Shown piece by piece: positions 15,275-23,534 of a DNA stretch of 39,261 nt. The stretch's first letter is position 1, and every line of letters starts with the position of its first letter. The stretch is from assembly GCA_025927765.1 (NCBI GenBank), contig JAICKU010000032.1, forward strand, positions 1-39,261, given 5' to 3'. Position numbers and translations under genes: made by a program. The notes beneath the pieces were generated by a model, which was given only the letters and a program-made list of their open reading frames with translations, was not told where the DNA came from and ran no database searches. This DNA comes from Burkholderiales bacterium. GTDB lineage: Bacteria > Pseudomonadota > Gammaproteobacteria > Burkholderiales > Casimicrobiaceae.

Positions 15275-16312
15275 GTGAAGCGAAGAGACGTTCTGGCATT
15301 GGGTACGATGGCCGCGCTGCTGCCATTCGGGATCCGCGCGAGCCATGGCCAGGCGATGGCCAAGGAGATCCGGATGATGACCTGGGGCGGCAGCTGGCTC
15401 GATATCTTCCGCCCGGTGGCGCAGGCGTTCGAGAAAGACACCGGGACGCGCGTCGAATTCGTCGTCCAGTCAGGCTCCGGCGACGGCCTCAACAAGATCA
15501 AGGCGCAGCGCGCGAACCCGCAGATCGACGTCTGGACGTCGATCGCCAGCACGGTGGAAGCGGCCACCAAGGACGATCTGCTGGCGCGGCTCGACCCTGC
15601 GAAGATCCCGCAGATCGCGCGCATGCCGCGCGAATTCGTGAAGCCGACGGGCGTGTCGATCTGGCTGTCGCCGCGCGGCATCTTCTATCGCAAGGATCTC
15701 GTGCCGTTCGAGCCGAAGACCTGGGAAGACCTGTGGGACCCGCGGCTCAAGGACAAGGTCGGCGTGACGCTCGCGCTCGACCGAGGCAGCTTCCTGATCG
15801 TCGCCGCGCTGTTGAACGGCGGAAACGAGCACAAGATCGACGCGGGCTTCGAGAAGGTGAAGAGTCTGAAGCCCAACATCCATGCCGTCTACACGACCGA
15901 TCCCGAATCAATCAAGCTGCTCGAGACCGGCGAGGTCGGCGTCGTCGCCTGGGGTGCATTGCCGAACGTCTACCGGCATCTCGGTCCGGACTCCAAGTAT
16001 GCATTCGTGATGCCGAAGCCGCGCTTCCTCGCGGACATCCCGGTGTCGATCGTCAAGGGCCGCGGCGCCGCCGAGCAGGCCGCGGCGGAGAAGTTCGTCG
16101 ATTACATGCTGCGGCCCGAATACCAGACGATCATGGCGTCGATCGCGGGTACCGTTCCGGCCAATCCGGCTGCGCAGATCCCGGACAAGCTCAAGAGCAT
16201 CGTGCCGTCGCTGCCGATCACGGACGTCTATTCGGTCGATTGGCCGTACGTCAACTCGCAATTCTCGACGTGGGAAGATCGTTGGGCGCGCGAAGTCCAG
16301 ATGCGGCAGTAG
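15275..16312 (+). CDS. ABC transporter substrate-binding protein (PotD/iron-type, SBP_bac_8-like)
   Basis: A 345-residue periplasmic binding protein. The N-terminus KRRDVLALGTMAALLPFG followed by a hydrophobic stretch and a cleavage region around SHGQA looks like a twin-arginine signal. The mature protein begins EIRMMTWGGSWLDIFRPVA and contains DVWTSIASTVEAA, VSIWLSPRGIFYRKDLVP and TWEDLWDPRLKDKVG, typical of the polyamine/iron cluster. I chose the GTG at 15275 because AGGAGG at 15263-15268 is six bases before it; the ATG at 15269 touches the Shine-Dalgarno. The ligand cannot be read directly; polyamines, amino-acid derivatives or small organic acids are all handled by this cluster. Confidence 0.88.
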   Translation: MKRRDVLALGTMAALLPFGIRASHGQAMAKEIRMMTWGGSWLDIFRPVAQAFEKDTGTRVEFVVQSGSGDGLNKIKAQRANPQIDVWTSIASTVEAATKDDLLARLDPAKIPQIARMPREFVKPTGVSIWLSPRGIFYRKDLVPFEPKTWEDLWDPRLKDKVGVTLALDRGSFLIVAALLNGGNEHKIDAGFEKVKSLKPNIHAVYTTDPESIKLLETGEVGVVAWGALPNVYRHLGPDSKYAFVMPKPRFLADIPVSIVKGRGAAEQAAAEKFVDYMLRPEYQTIMASIAGTVPANPAAQIPDKLKSIVPSLPITDVYSVDWPYVNSQFSTWEDRWAREVQMRQ

Positions 16313-16380
16313 CGATCGCGCTTCCGCGGGAGCGAGGCGCGGCCGTTCCCGGGCCGCGCCGACACTCCCGTCGGCTGCGC

Positions 16381-17208
16381 GTGATGGCGTTGGTGCTGCC
16401 TGCACTGCTCGTCATCGCGACGTTCTTCGCGATGATGAGCACCATGGTCGTGGCGAGCTTTTCGCCGGCCGATGCCGTGCAGGGTATCCGCACCTACACG
16501 CTGGAGCACTACCGGCGCTTTCTCGCCTCCTCGTTCTACTGGGGCTATCTGACGGGATCGCTTTGGATCTCGCTCTACTGCACGTTCATCACGGCGGTTC
16601 TCGGTTATTTCATCGCGTACTTCATGTTCCGGTCGTCGTCGGTCGTGCGCCTCGTCGTCGGAAGCGTGCTGATCGTGCAGTTCTTTACGGCCTACGTGAT
16701 TCGCAGTTACGCAGTGATGCTCCTCGTCGGCAAGACGGGATTCCTGAACCAGACGCTGCTCGCGCTTGGAATCATCGATGCGCCGCTGCGCATCCTCTTC
16801 ACGCAGGCGGCCGTCGCGATCGGACTCGTGCAGGTGTCGCTGCCGTTCATGGTGTTTCCAATACTCGCGAGCCTGAACGCGATTCCGACGAACCTCGAGA
16901 TGGCGTCGGCATCGCTCGGTGCGAGCCGATTCAAGACCTTCTGGACGATCGTCTTTCCGCTGACGCTTCCCGGCATCGCCGCCGGGGTCGTGGTGGTCTA
17001 CCTGTTCGAGCTCACGTCGTACATCGTTCCGGGCATGCTCGGCGGCGGCTATGCCGACATGATCGCGAACCTCATCTACAACAAGGCGATGCGTTCATTC
17101 GAGTATGGTTTCGCGGCGGCGGCGGCCGTCGTCACGCTCGTCGTTTCCGCGGCCATCGTTTACGGATTGAACCGTTCGTTCGCGCGGATCACGCGGTACG
17201 CCCGATGA
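16381..17208 (+). CDS. ABC transporter permease, PotB type
   Basis: About 275 residues with six hydrophobic helices of the binding-protein-dependent transport family. The EAA loop that contacts the ATPase is visible as EMASASLGASRFKTFWTIVFP followed by LPGI. N-terminal Arg-rich RRHSRRLR precedes the first helix. The start is uncertain: GTG at 16381 and ATG at 16384 are in frame, neither has a good Shine-Dalgarno, and the frame stays open further upstream. The TGA overlaps the next ATG (ATGA). Confidence 0.88.
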   Translation: MMALVLPALLVIATFFAMMSTMVVASFSPADAVQGIRTYTLEHYRRFLASSFYWGYLTGSLWISLYCTFITAVLGYFIAYFMFRSSSVVRLVVGSVLIVQFFTAYVIRSYAVMLLVGKTGFLNQTLLALGIIDAPLRILFTQAAVAIGLVQVSLPFMVFPILASLNAIPTNLEMASASLGASRFKTFWTIVFPLTLPGIAAGVVVVYLFELTSYIVPGMLGGGYADMIANLIYNKAMRSFEYGFAAAAAVVTLVVSAAIVYGLNRSFARITRYAR

Positions 17209-18002
17209 GCAGCTGGCGCTCGTCGCACCTTCTGGTGAACTTCGTTGGCAGCGTCCTGGTAGGCCTGCTCGTCCTGCCCATCGTCGTGCTGATCGGCGTC
17301 TCCTTCAATGCCGGCGTCGAGCAGGTGTTTCCACCGCACGGATTCTCGCTTCGCTGGTATGCGAACCTCGCGAACCGCCAAGGTTTCCTCGATGCCGCGA
17401 AGCTCACGCTCGCGCTCGCGCTCGGTTCGGCCTGCATCAGCGTTCTCGTGAGCCTCGGCGCAGGGGTCGCCATCACGCGCTACCGCTTCCCGGGCCGCGA
17501 TTTCCTGCTGACGCTGCTCCTGTCCCCGCTGATCGTGCCGCAGGTCGTGGTCGGCATGGCGTTCCTCGTGACGCTTTCCGCGCTCGGCATCTTCAACTCG
17601 ATCGTCTCGCTGTCGCTTCTCCACTGCGTCATCACGCTGCCGTTCGCGTTGCGCGTCGTCGTGGTCGCGCTGCAGGTCCATCCTGCATCGATCGAGGAGG
17701 CGGCACAGTCGCTCGGCGCATCGCCCGTGCGCGCCTTCTTCGGCGTCACCGTGCCGCAGATCGCGCCCGGACTCCTCGCGGCCGGCGTATTCGCCTTTGT
17801 GACGTCGTTCGAGAACTTCACCGCCTCGCAGTTCCTCGTCTGGGATCGCACCACCCTTCCCATCGCGATCTACACGAGCGTGCAGACGGAAAACGATCCG
17901 ACGGCGGCAGCACTTTCCTCGCTCATCGTGGCCGCCGTGATCGTGTTCATCGCCGTATTCAATCGCTTCGTGGTCCGCCACATGCTGGCGGGTCGAACAT
18001 GA
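17205..18002 (+). CDS. ABC transporter permease, PotC type
   Basis: A 265-residue permease with six helices and the EAA loop EEAAQSLGASPVRAFFGVTVPQ followed by APGL. It pairs with the upstream permease to form the heterodimeric channel of a spermidine/putrescine-type importer. It starts with ATGA overlap after the first permease, and its own TGA overlaps the ATG that opens intercistronic element B. Confidence 0.9.
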   Translation: MSSWRSSHLLVNFVGSVLVGLLVLPIVVLIGVSFNAGVEQVFPPHGFSLRWYANLANRQGFLDAAKLTLALALGSACISVLVSLGAGVAITRYRFPGRDFLLTLLLSPLIVPQVVVGMAFLVTLSALGIFNSIVSLSLLHCVITLPFALRVVVVALQVHPASIEEAAQSLGASPVRAFFGVTVPQIAPGLLAAGVFAFVTSFENFTASQFLVWDRTTLPIAIYTSVQTENDPTAAALSSLIVAAVIVFIAVFNRFVVRHMLAGRT

Positions 18003-18084
18003 AATCACCCGCACGCCAGCTCCGCTCGCTGCGCCCGCAGGGCGCGCGTCAGTCGGTCGGAGCGGCCCATTGGCGACTGACATG
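17999..18084 (+). repeat. GC-rich intercistronic element B with micro-ORF (permease-ATPase gap)
   Basis: This is the second copy of the element at 11410-11490. Over the first 70 bases I count 11 differences (about 84 percent identity). It starts with ATGAAA overlapping the permease stop and ends in CTGACATGG, which contains the ABC ATPase ATG. The hairpin is GCGCCC-GCA-GGGCGC: compared with element A, the third C/G pair is inverted on both arms, a compensatory change. A one-base length difference shifts the micro-ORF, which here runs 33 codons to a TGA at 18098-18100, past the ATPase start. Confidence 0.7.
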
Positions 18085-19194
18085 GCACAAGTCGAACTGA
18101 AGGACATCCGTGCGAGCTATGGCGGCGTCGAGGCCGTCAAGGGCGTCTCGCTCCGCCTCGAGGCAACCGAGCTCGTCGCGGTGCTCGGTCCGAGCGGCTG
18201 TGGAAAGACCACGCTCATCCGCGTCGTCGCGGGCTTCGTCGATTTTCAAGGCACCTTGCTGATCGATGGGCGCGACATGGCACGCGTGCCTCCGCATCGC
18301 CGGGATATCGGCATCGTGTTCCAGGACTACGCGCTGTTCCCGCACCAGACGGTCGCCGAGAACATCGGGTACGGCCTGCGCATGCGAGCGCGTCCGCGTG
18401 CGGAGATTCGGGCGCGCGTCGACGAGCTCGTCGAACTGCTCCGTCTCGGCGGCTTTGCGGCGCGCTATCCATCGAGTCTGTCCGGCGGGCAGCGCCAGCG
18501 GGTGGCGATCGCCCGCGCGCTCGCCAGCGAGCCGAAGGTGCTGCTGCTCGACGAGCCGCTCTCGGCGCTCGATCGCAAGCTTCGCGAGGAGATGCAGGTC
18601 GAATTGCGCGAGATCCAGAAGCGCGTGGGGATCACGATGCTGTTCGTCACACACGACCAGGAAGAGGCGCTCGCGCTCGCGGACAAGGTCGTGGTCATGA
18701 AGGACGGCCGCGTCCGTCAGATCGGCGCACCCATCGACATCTACCTGCGGCCCGAGGACGACTTCGTGGCGGAGTTCATCGGCAAGTCCACGTTCTTCGA
18801 CGCGACCGTCGTCGAGGCTGCGCCGGATGTCGCCGTCGCCCGGCTGCCGAACGGGAGCACGGTGCGCGTTCCGATGCGCGGCGCCGTACCGAGGCAGCGG
18901 ATCACGTTCGCGGTACGCCCCGAGCGCATCGGCGTTTCGGATCGACGCACCTCGCGCGAGGGCATGAATGCTGTCGACGCAGTCGTCGATCACGTCGTCT
19001 TCCTCGGAGCGCATCAGCACGTACGCGTGAGGACTGCCGAGGCGCAGCGTATCGAAGTGCTCGCGTCCAACGACGCGAAGTGGCGGCAGGGCGACACGGT
19101 GACGGTCGAATGGCACCCGAACGACAGCGTCGTCGTGCGGTCCGGCGGCGTGCCCGTGCAGACTTCGGAATACCGGGAAGAGGAACGAACATGA
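18082..19194 (+). CDS. ABC transporter ATP-binding protein, PotA type
   Basis: A 370-residue ATPase that energises the importer encoded by the three preceding genes. Walker A is GPSGCGKTT, the Q-loop is VFQDYALFPHQT, the signature is LSGGQRQRVAIARAL, Walker B is VLLLDEPLSALD and the switch His is in MLFVTHDQEEAL. A C-terminal TOBE-type domain (about residues 240-360) matches the PotA/MalK class. The ATG at 18082 gives the normal N-terminus MAQVELKDIRASYGG; a TTG at 18070 is in frame. No Shine-Dalgarno lies near; the start context comes from element B. Confidence 0.95.
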   Translation: MAQVELKDIRASYGGVEAVKGVSLRLEATELVAVLGPSGCGKTTLIRVVAGFVDFQGTLLIDGRDMARVPPHRRDIGIVFQDYALFPHQTVAENIGYGLRMRARPRAEIRARVDELVELLRLGGFAARYPSSLSGGQRQRVAIARALASEPKVLLLDEPLSALDRKLREEMQVELREIQKRVGITMLFVTHDQEEALALADKVVVMKDGRVRQIGAPIDIYLRPEDDFVAEFIGKSTFFDATVVEAAPDVAVARLPNGSTVRVPMRGAVPRQRITFAVRPERIGVSDRRTSREGMNAVDAVVDHVVFLGAHQHVRVRTAEAQRIEVLASNDAKWRQGDTVTVEWHPNDSVVVRSGGVPVQTSEYREEERT

Positions 19195-19841
19195 CGTTTT
19201 CGCTAGCAGCACGGTGCTCGCAGACGGGCGCCTTCGGTGTCGTGATCACGACGGCAAGCATCGCGGTCGGCGCGCGTTGCCCCTTCGTCCGTGGCAAGGT
19301 CGGCGCGGTGCTCACGCAGAACCGCACCGATCCGCGCCTCGGTCCGAACGGACTCGATCTGCTCGCGTCGGGCATGAGCGCTGACGAAGCGCTCGGCGAT
19401 CTGGTGCGCCATGCGCACGTGCCCGGCTGGCGGCAACTCGCCGTGGTCGACGCGAAGGGGCGCACGGCGCATTTCTCCGGCGACAGCATCGTTTCGCGGC
19501 ATGGGGGCGCAGAGGGACCGAATTGCGTATCCATCGGAAACCTGCTCGTCTCCGACGCGCTGCCGCAGCGCATGGTCGACGGGTACATGGCGCACCCGGG
19601 CGAGTCGTTCGAGGATCGGCTGATCGATTCGCTCGTCGCCGGGCTCGAAGCGGGCGGCGAGACCAGCCCCGTGCGGTCGGCGGCGCTTCTCGTCGCCGAA
19701 CGTTTCGACTTTCCCGAGACGAACCTGCGCGTCGACGATCACGACGATCCGGTGCGCGAGTTGCGGCGCCTCTGGAAGGCATACGAGCCGCAACGCGCGC
19801 GATACGTGCTGCGTGTCGTCGATCCGGACGCCGCGACCTGA
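19191..19841 (+). CDS. DUF1028 family protein
   Basis: A 216-residue protein matching the DUF1028 family (PF06267), with the N-terminal MTFSLAARCSQTGAFGVVI, the middle VGAVLTQNRTDPRLGPNGL and LLASGMSADEAL, and HFSGDSIV. Family members are thought to be Ntn-hydrolase-like and are often encoded beside peptidase or ABC importer genes, but no activity is firmly assigned. The ATG overlaps the ATPase stop (ATGA), placing it in the same transcript. It could process the imported compound. Confidence 0.8.
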   Translation: MTFSLAARCSQTGAFGVVITTASIAVGARCPFVRGKVGAVLTQNRTDPRLGPNGLDLLASGMSADEALGDLVRHAHVPGWRQLAVVDAKGRTAHFSGDSIVSRHGGAEGPNCVSIGNLLVSDALPQRMVDGYMAHPGESFEDRLIDSLVAGLEAGGETSPVRSAALLVAERFDFPETNLRVDDHDDPVRELRRLWKAYEPQRARYVLRVVDPDAAT

Positions 19842-19870
19842 GCACGCAACGGCGAAGAAGCGAGTCCACG

Positions 19871-20401
19871 ATGGCAACGTCAGCACCGCAGGTTCCGATC
19901 GTCGTCGATACGGAGACCGGGATCTGGTCGACGGATGACCTGCCGATGATCTACATGCCGCGTCATTTTTTCGTCAATCATCTGCACGCGTTCGAGGCTG
20001 CGATGGGCGCCGACGCGTTCGCGCAGGTGACCTATGCAGCGGGACACGCGTCTGCGTGGCAGTGGTGCGACAAGGAGTCGAAGACGCACGGGCTGCGAGG
20101 CACCGAGGTCTTCGTCCATTACATGAAGCGGATCTCGCAGCGCGGGTGGGGGCGTTTCGAGGTCAGGACGCTCGACGGCGATGACGGCGCCGCCACCGTC
20201 GCGCTCGAGCACTCCGTGTACGTCGAGCACTTCGGGCGGGACGCCGGACGCAGGCTCTGCGGCGCGTTCGACGGCTGGTTTGCGGGCGCACTCGAATGGG
20301 CCGGTCGGGACATGGGACACGAATGGCGTCTTGCGTCGCGCGAGACGCAATGCGCGGGCATGGGCCACGCGCATTGCATGTTCGAGGTGCGGTCCGCATG
20401 A
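19871..20401 (+). CDS. V4R-like (4-vinyl reductase domain) small-molecule-binding protein
   Basis: A 176-residue cytoplasmic protein that I read as a stand-alone V4R-type domain. The C-terminus has the characteristic spaced cysteines (C161 and C169, in TQCAGMGHAHCMFEV), preceded by GRRLCGAFDGWFAGALEW. In other proteins this domain senses or binds small aromatic or hydrophobic ligands (for example the effector domain of XylR/DmpR-type regulators) and may bind metal. No DNA-binding or catalytic domain is attached. It overlaps the next gene by ATGA. Function in the pathway is unknown; a ligand-binding or accessory role is inferred. Confidence 0.6.
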   Translation: MATSAPQVPIVVDTETGIWSTDDLPMIYMPRHFFVNHLHAFEAAMGADAFAQVTYAAGHASAWQWCDKESKTHGLRGTEVFVHYMKRISQRGWGRFEVRTLDGDDGAATVALEHSVYVEHFGRDAGRRLCGAFDGWFAGALEWAGRDMGHEWRLASRETQCAGMGHAHCMFEVRSA

Positions 20402-21657
20402 CGGCCGTGGCACGGCCGAAGCACCGCCGTGACGCTTTGCGGCGCGCCCCGGAACGGACCCCTCCCGAACACCTGCCGTCGATCGATGCGGAGCTGCGGC
20501 GCCAATTCATCGAAGGCATGAGCCTCGCCGCGTGCACGGTCAACGTCGTCACGACCGACGGGCCGGCCGGTCGTTTCGGTTTGACGGTTTCGGCGATGTC
20601 GACGGTGTCCGCCGACGCCGAAAAGCCGATGCTGCTGATCTGCGTGAACCGCGACAGCGCCGCTGCGGCCCCCATCCTGCAAAACGGCGTGTTCTGCGTG
20701 AATGTGCTGCGCGACGACCAGTCGTACATCTCGGAGTCGTTCGCCGGACGCAATGCAACGACGCGCACGAACAAGTTTGCATGCGCGCAGTGGATGACGC
20801 AGACGACCGGCGCGCCGCGGGTCGCCGATTCGCTGGTCGCGTTCGACTGCCGCCTCGTCTCGTCACAGGTGGTCGGCACCCATTACGTATGCATCGGGGC
20901 GGTGCTGGACGTCCATATCCAGGCGCGGGGCTCGCCGCTGATCTACGCCAATCGTGGATACGGCACGCTGTCCCAACCGCACTATCGGTCGGCAGCCGCG
21001 GCGCGCGGCGAAGTGCTGCGCCTCGGTGCGTTTCATACCTTCGCGCCCTGCGTCGTGCCCGGAATCATCGAGCGCTTCACGGCCGATGGTCGATCGATCG
21101 ATCTGCAACTGCTCGAAGGCGACCAGAAGCGCATTTCCGATGCGCTGAAATTCGGGACGATCGATCTTGCACTCGCCTACGAGTGGGATCTCGGCCCGGA
21201 AATCACGAACGAAAAGCTCGTCGGACTGCAGCCCTACGTGCTTCTGTCCGCGGCACATCCGCTCGCCGCTCACGCGACGCTCACGCTCGCGCAGCTCGCG
21301 CATGAGCCGATGATCCTGCTCGACGCGGTGCCGAGCGGCGACTTCTTCGTGCGGCTCTTCACGGAAAGAGGCCTGACGCCTGTCGTCCGGTTCCGCACCG
21401 GCTCCTTCGAGATGGTTCGAGGGATGGTCGGGCGCGGTCTGGGCTACAGCATCCTGGTGACGCGGACGACGTCGAATGTGACTTACGACGGACGCACGCT
21501 GACCACGCGGCCGCTCGCGGACGAGATGCCGACTCGATACATCGCGCTCGCGTCTCGCCGCGGCGGCACGTTACCCAGGGTTGCGGTCGATTTCGCCGAT
21601 GCGTGTCGGCGCATCTTTTCGGGCAGCGGTCCCGCAACGGATGTGGCGACGGAGTGA
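20398..21657 (+). CDS. Flavin reductase fused to a LysR-type substrate-binding domain
   Basis: A 419-residue two-domain protein. Residues about 38-195 are a flavin reductase-like split-barrel domain: MSLAACTVNVVTTDGPAGRF, GLTVSAMSTVSADAEKPMLL, NGVFCVNVLRDDQ and ESFAGR. Residues about 208-405 are a periplasmic-binding-type effector domain as in LysR regulators: LRLGAFHTFAPCVVPGIIERF, LLEGDQKRISDALKFGTIDLA, EPMILLDAVPSGDFFV and FRTGSFEMVRGMVGRGLGYS. No helix-turn-helix is present, so it should not bind DNA. A plausible role is to give reduced flavin to the monooxygenase at the head of the operon when substrate binds, as the MarR-like domain does in the Acinetobacter p-hydroxyphenylacetate hydroxylase reductase. 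ATGA overlap with the V4R gene, GTGA overlap with the next. Confidence 0.88.
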   Translation: MTAVARPKHRRDALRRAPERTPPEHLPSIDAELRRQFIEGMSLAACTVNVVTTDGPAGRFGLTVSAMSTVSADAEKPMLLICVNRDSAAAAPILQNGVFCVNVLRDDQSYISESFAGRNATTRTNKFACAQWMTQTTGAPRVADSLVAFDCRLVSSQVVGTHYVCIGAVLDVHIQARGSPLIYANRGYGTLSQPHYRSAAAARGEVLRLGAFHTFAPCVVPGIIERFTADGRSIDLQLLEGDQKRISDALKFGTIDLALAYEWDLGPEITNEKLVGLQPYVLLSAAHPLAAHATLTLAQLAHEPMILLDAVPSGDFFVRLFTERGLTPVVRFRTGSFEMVRGMVGRGLGYSILVTRTTSNVTYDGRTLTTRPLADEMPTRYIALASRRGGTLPRVAVDFADACRRIFSGSGPATDVATE

Positions 21658-22301
21658 AGCTCTTCCATTCCCCCTCGTCGCCTTTCGTTCGCAAGGTGAT
21701 GGTCTGCGCGATCGAGCTCGGGCTTCGGGATCGGATCGAATGCGTGGCGAGTGCCGCACATCCGATCGACCGCAATCCGAGCATCGTCGCCCTCAATCCC
21801 CTGGGTCAGGTACCCACGCTCGTCACCGACGACGGGCTGGCGCTCTACGACTCGCGCGTGATCTGCGAGTACCTCGATCACCTCGCCGGCCGGTCGTCGC
21901 TCTTTCCGCAGCAGGTATTGCTCCGCTGGAACGCGCTGCGCGACCAGGCGCTGGCCGACGGACTGCTCGACGCCGCGTTGCTCATTCGCTACGAGCGCGT
22001 CGTGCGCGACGAGGCAGCGCGCTCGGAGCCTTGGACGCGCGGGCAACTCGACAAGGTGGAAAAGGCGTTGGCGACCATCGAGCGGCTGGCAGGCGACTAC
22101 GCGGCACGCGCGGACATTGGAACGATCAGCGTCGCATGTGCGCTCGGCTATCTCGACTTTCGATTCCCCGAGGTGGAATGGCGCCACACGTGCCGCAATG
22201 CAGCCCGGTGGTTTGCCGGATTCTCGCAACGTGAATCGATACGTGACACGCTGCCCGCCAATGCCCCATCGACACCGGCGCATCCGGACCGCGGACGGTA
22301 A
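21654..22301 (+). CDS. Glutathione S-transferase family protein
   Basis: A 215-residue GST. The thioredoxin-like N-terminal domain starts MKLFHSPSSPFVRKVMVCAIE with the catalytic Ser/Cys region at residues 6-10, then NPLGQVPTLVTDDGLALYDSRVICEYLD (cis-Pro and the ES/DS glutathione site). The C-terminal helical domain follows. It resembles the YibF-like class. The GTG at 21654 overlaps the preceding TGA (GTGA) with GGAG just ahead, so it is the last gene of the operon. It may detoxify or open a reactive oxidised intermediate. Confidence 0.88.
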   Translation: MKLFHSPSSPFVRKVMVCAIELGLRDRIECVASAAHPIDRNPSIVALNPLGQVPTLVTDDGLALYDSRVICEYLDHLAGRSSLFPQQVLLRWNALRDQALADGLLDAALLIRYERVVRDEAARSEPWTRGQLDKVEKALATIERLAGDYAARADIGTISVACALGYLDFRFPEVEWRHTCRNAARWFAGFSQRESIRDTLPANAPSTPAHPDRGR

Positions 22302-22336
22302 ACGAAAAGGGCAGGCCTCATCGCGAGACCTGCCCT
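22301..22336 (-). terminator. Rho-independent terminator of ppiC
   Basis: AGGGCAGG (22308-22315) and CCTGCCCT (22329-22336) pair perfectly, and the stem continues inward through a wobble and CTC/GAG to a five-base loop. On the minus strand the stem is followed by TTTTCGTT. It lies in the gap between the convergent GST and ppiC genes and overlaps the last base of the GST stop. It has no T-tract in the plus direction. Confidence 0.8.
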
Positions 22337-22362
22337 CGAGCGCGCCACGAATCGGGCGACGA

Positions 22363-23208
22363 TCAGACGCCGTTCTTCGCGCGAAGCTCCTTGAAGTACT
22401 TGTCGAGCCACTGCGCCTGCAGCCGTTGCTGCAGCTGCGGCTTCACTTCCTCGAAGCTCGGGACCTTCGCGTCGCGCACATCGTCGACCTCGATCACGTG
22501 CCAGCCGAACTGCGTCTGCACGGGTTGCGGCGTGAACTTGCCCTTGGGCGTGGCCTTCATCGCGTCGCCGAACGGCTTCACGAAGTTGGCCGGCGCGTTC
22601 CAGTCGAGGTCGCCACCCTTGTCCTTGGAGCCCGGGTCTTCCGAGCGCGCCTTCGCGAGCTCGTCGAACTTCGCGCCCTTCTGGAGCTCGGCGATGATTT
22701 CCTTCGCCTGGTCCTCGGTCTTCACGAGGATGTGGCGGACCTTGTATTCCTTGTCGCCGATCTGCGCCTTGATCGTGTCGTATTCCTTGTGCAGCTCGGC
22801 ATCCGGGATCGGGTTCTTCTTGACCCAGTCACTCACGTAGGCGCGGACGAGCACCGTTTGCGCCGCGAGGTCCATCTGCGTCTTCACGTCGGCGTTCTTG
22901 TCGAGACCCGACTTCTTCGCTTCGCGCGCGAGGAGCTCGCGTGTGTTCAGCTCTTCCTTCACCGCGTTGCGGATTTCGGGCGTGTCCTGCCCGCCCTGCG
23001 CGAGGCGCTCCTTCAGCAGCAGGTCGAACTGACCCTGCGTATACAGCACCTTGTCGGACGACGGCGCGGCGGCCGTCGTTCCCGCCGGCTTGGTGGCCGC
23101 CGCGGCGGCCTTCGGGGCCGCTTTCGCGGGCGCGGCAGGCGTCTGCGCGAGCGCGCCCGCCGACCAAAGCGCGGCCGTGACCGCAACAGCAACCAGCGTA
23201 CGTTTCAT
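22363..23208 (-). CDS. Periplasmic peptidyl-prolyl isomerase, parvulin type (Par27-like)
   Basis: A 281-residue exported foldase. A Sec signal peptide (MKRTLVAVAVTAALWSAGALA) is followed by an Ala/Pro/Lys-rich linker, a helical chaperone region (about 55-140) and one parvulin domain beginning KVRHILVKTEDQAKEIIAEL and containing FDELAKARSEDPGSKDKGGDL and QTQFGWHVIEVDD. Size and layout resemble Bordetella Par27. It is the last gene of yciB-bolA-ppiC; its ATG overlaps the bolA stop (ATGA). Confidence 0.93.
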   Translation of the reverse strand: MKRTLVAVAVTAALWSAGALAQTPAAPAKAAPKAAAAATKPAGTTAAAPSSDKVLYTQGQFDLLLKERLAQGGQDTPEIRNAVKEELNTRELLAREAKKSGLDKNADVKTQMDLAAQTVLVRAYVSDWVKKNPIPDAELHKEYDTIKAQIGDKEYKVRHILVKTEDQAKEIIAELQKGAKFDELAKARSEDPGSKDKGGDLDWNAPANFVKPFGDAMKATPKGKFTPQPVQTQFGWHVIEVDDVRDAKVPSFEEVKPQLQQRLQAQWLDKYFKELRAKNGV

Positions 23209-23534
23209 TGCTTCTTCCTTTCGTCAGTGCGAATTTCGTCTGGCGCGAGCGCGTTGATCGCGAGCGCATGAACGGGGTAGGGGATCAGATCACCGACTCG
23301 CTCGAGGATCGCCCGGTGGCGGGCGACGCGGGTCAGGCCGAGGAAGTGCTCCGACACGATCGTCACGGAAAAGTGCCGCGCGCCCGACGCTGCGCCGGCG
23401 TGGCCGGCGTGCTTCGCGCTGTCGTCGCGGATCTCGAGCTTCGTGGGGGCGAGTGATGCGAGCCGCTCTTCGAGAGCGGTCTTGACGTCGTTTGCGTCCG
23501 CGCCCGTCGGTCGCCCCTGCGCGCTTTCCTTCAA
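23205..23534 (-). CDS. bolA: BolA family protein
   Basis: A 109-residue BolA/IbaG-type protein with LEERLASLAPTKLEIRDDSA, the HAGHAG motif, HFSVTIVSEHF and LTRVARHRAILERVGDLI, ending with the HALAINAL strand. Family members bind [2Fe-2S] clusters together with monothiol glutaredoxins and affect morphology and stress response. I chose the TTG at 23534, which overlaps the yciB stop (TTGA) and has GGAG eight bases upstream; no ATG is available in frame. Coupled at both ends to its neighbours. Confidence 0.9.
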   Translation of the reverse strand: MKESAQGRPTGADANDVKTALEERLASLAPTKLEIRDDSAKHAGHAGAASGARHFSVTIVSEHFLGLTRVARHRAILERVGDLIPYPVHALAINALAPDEIRTDERKKQ

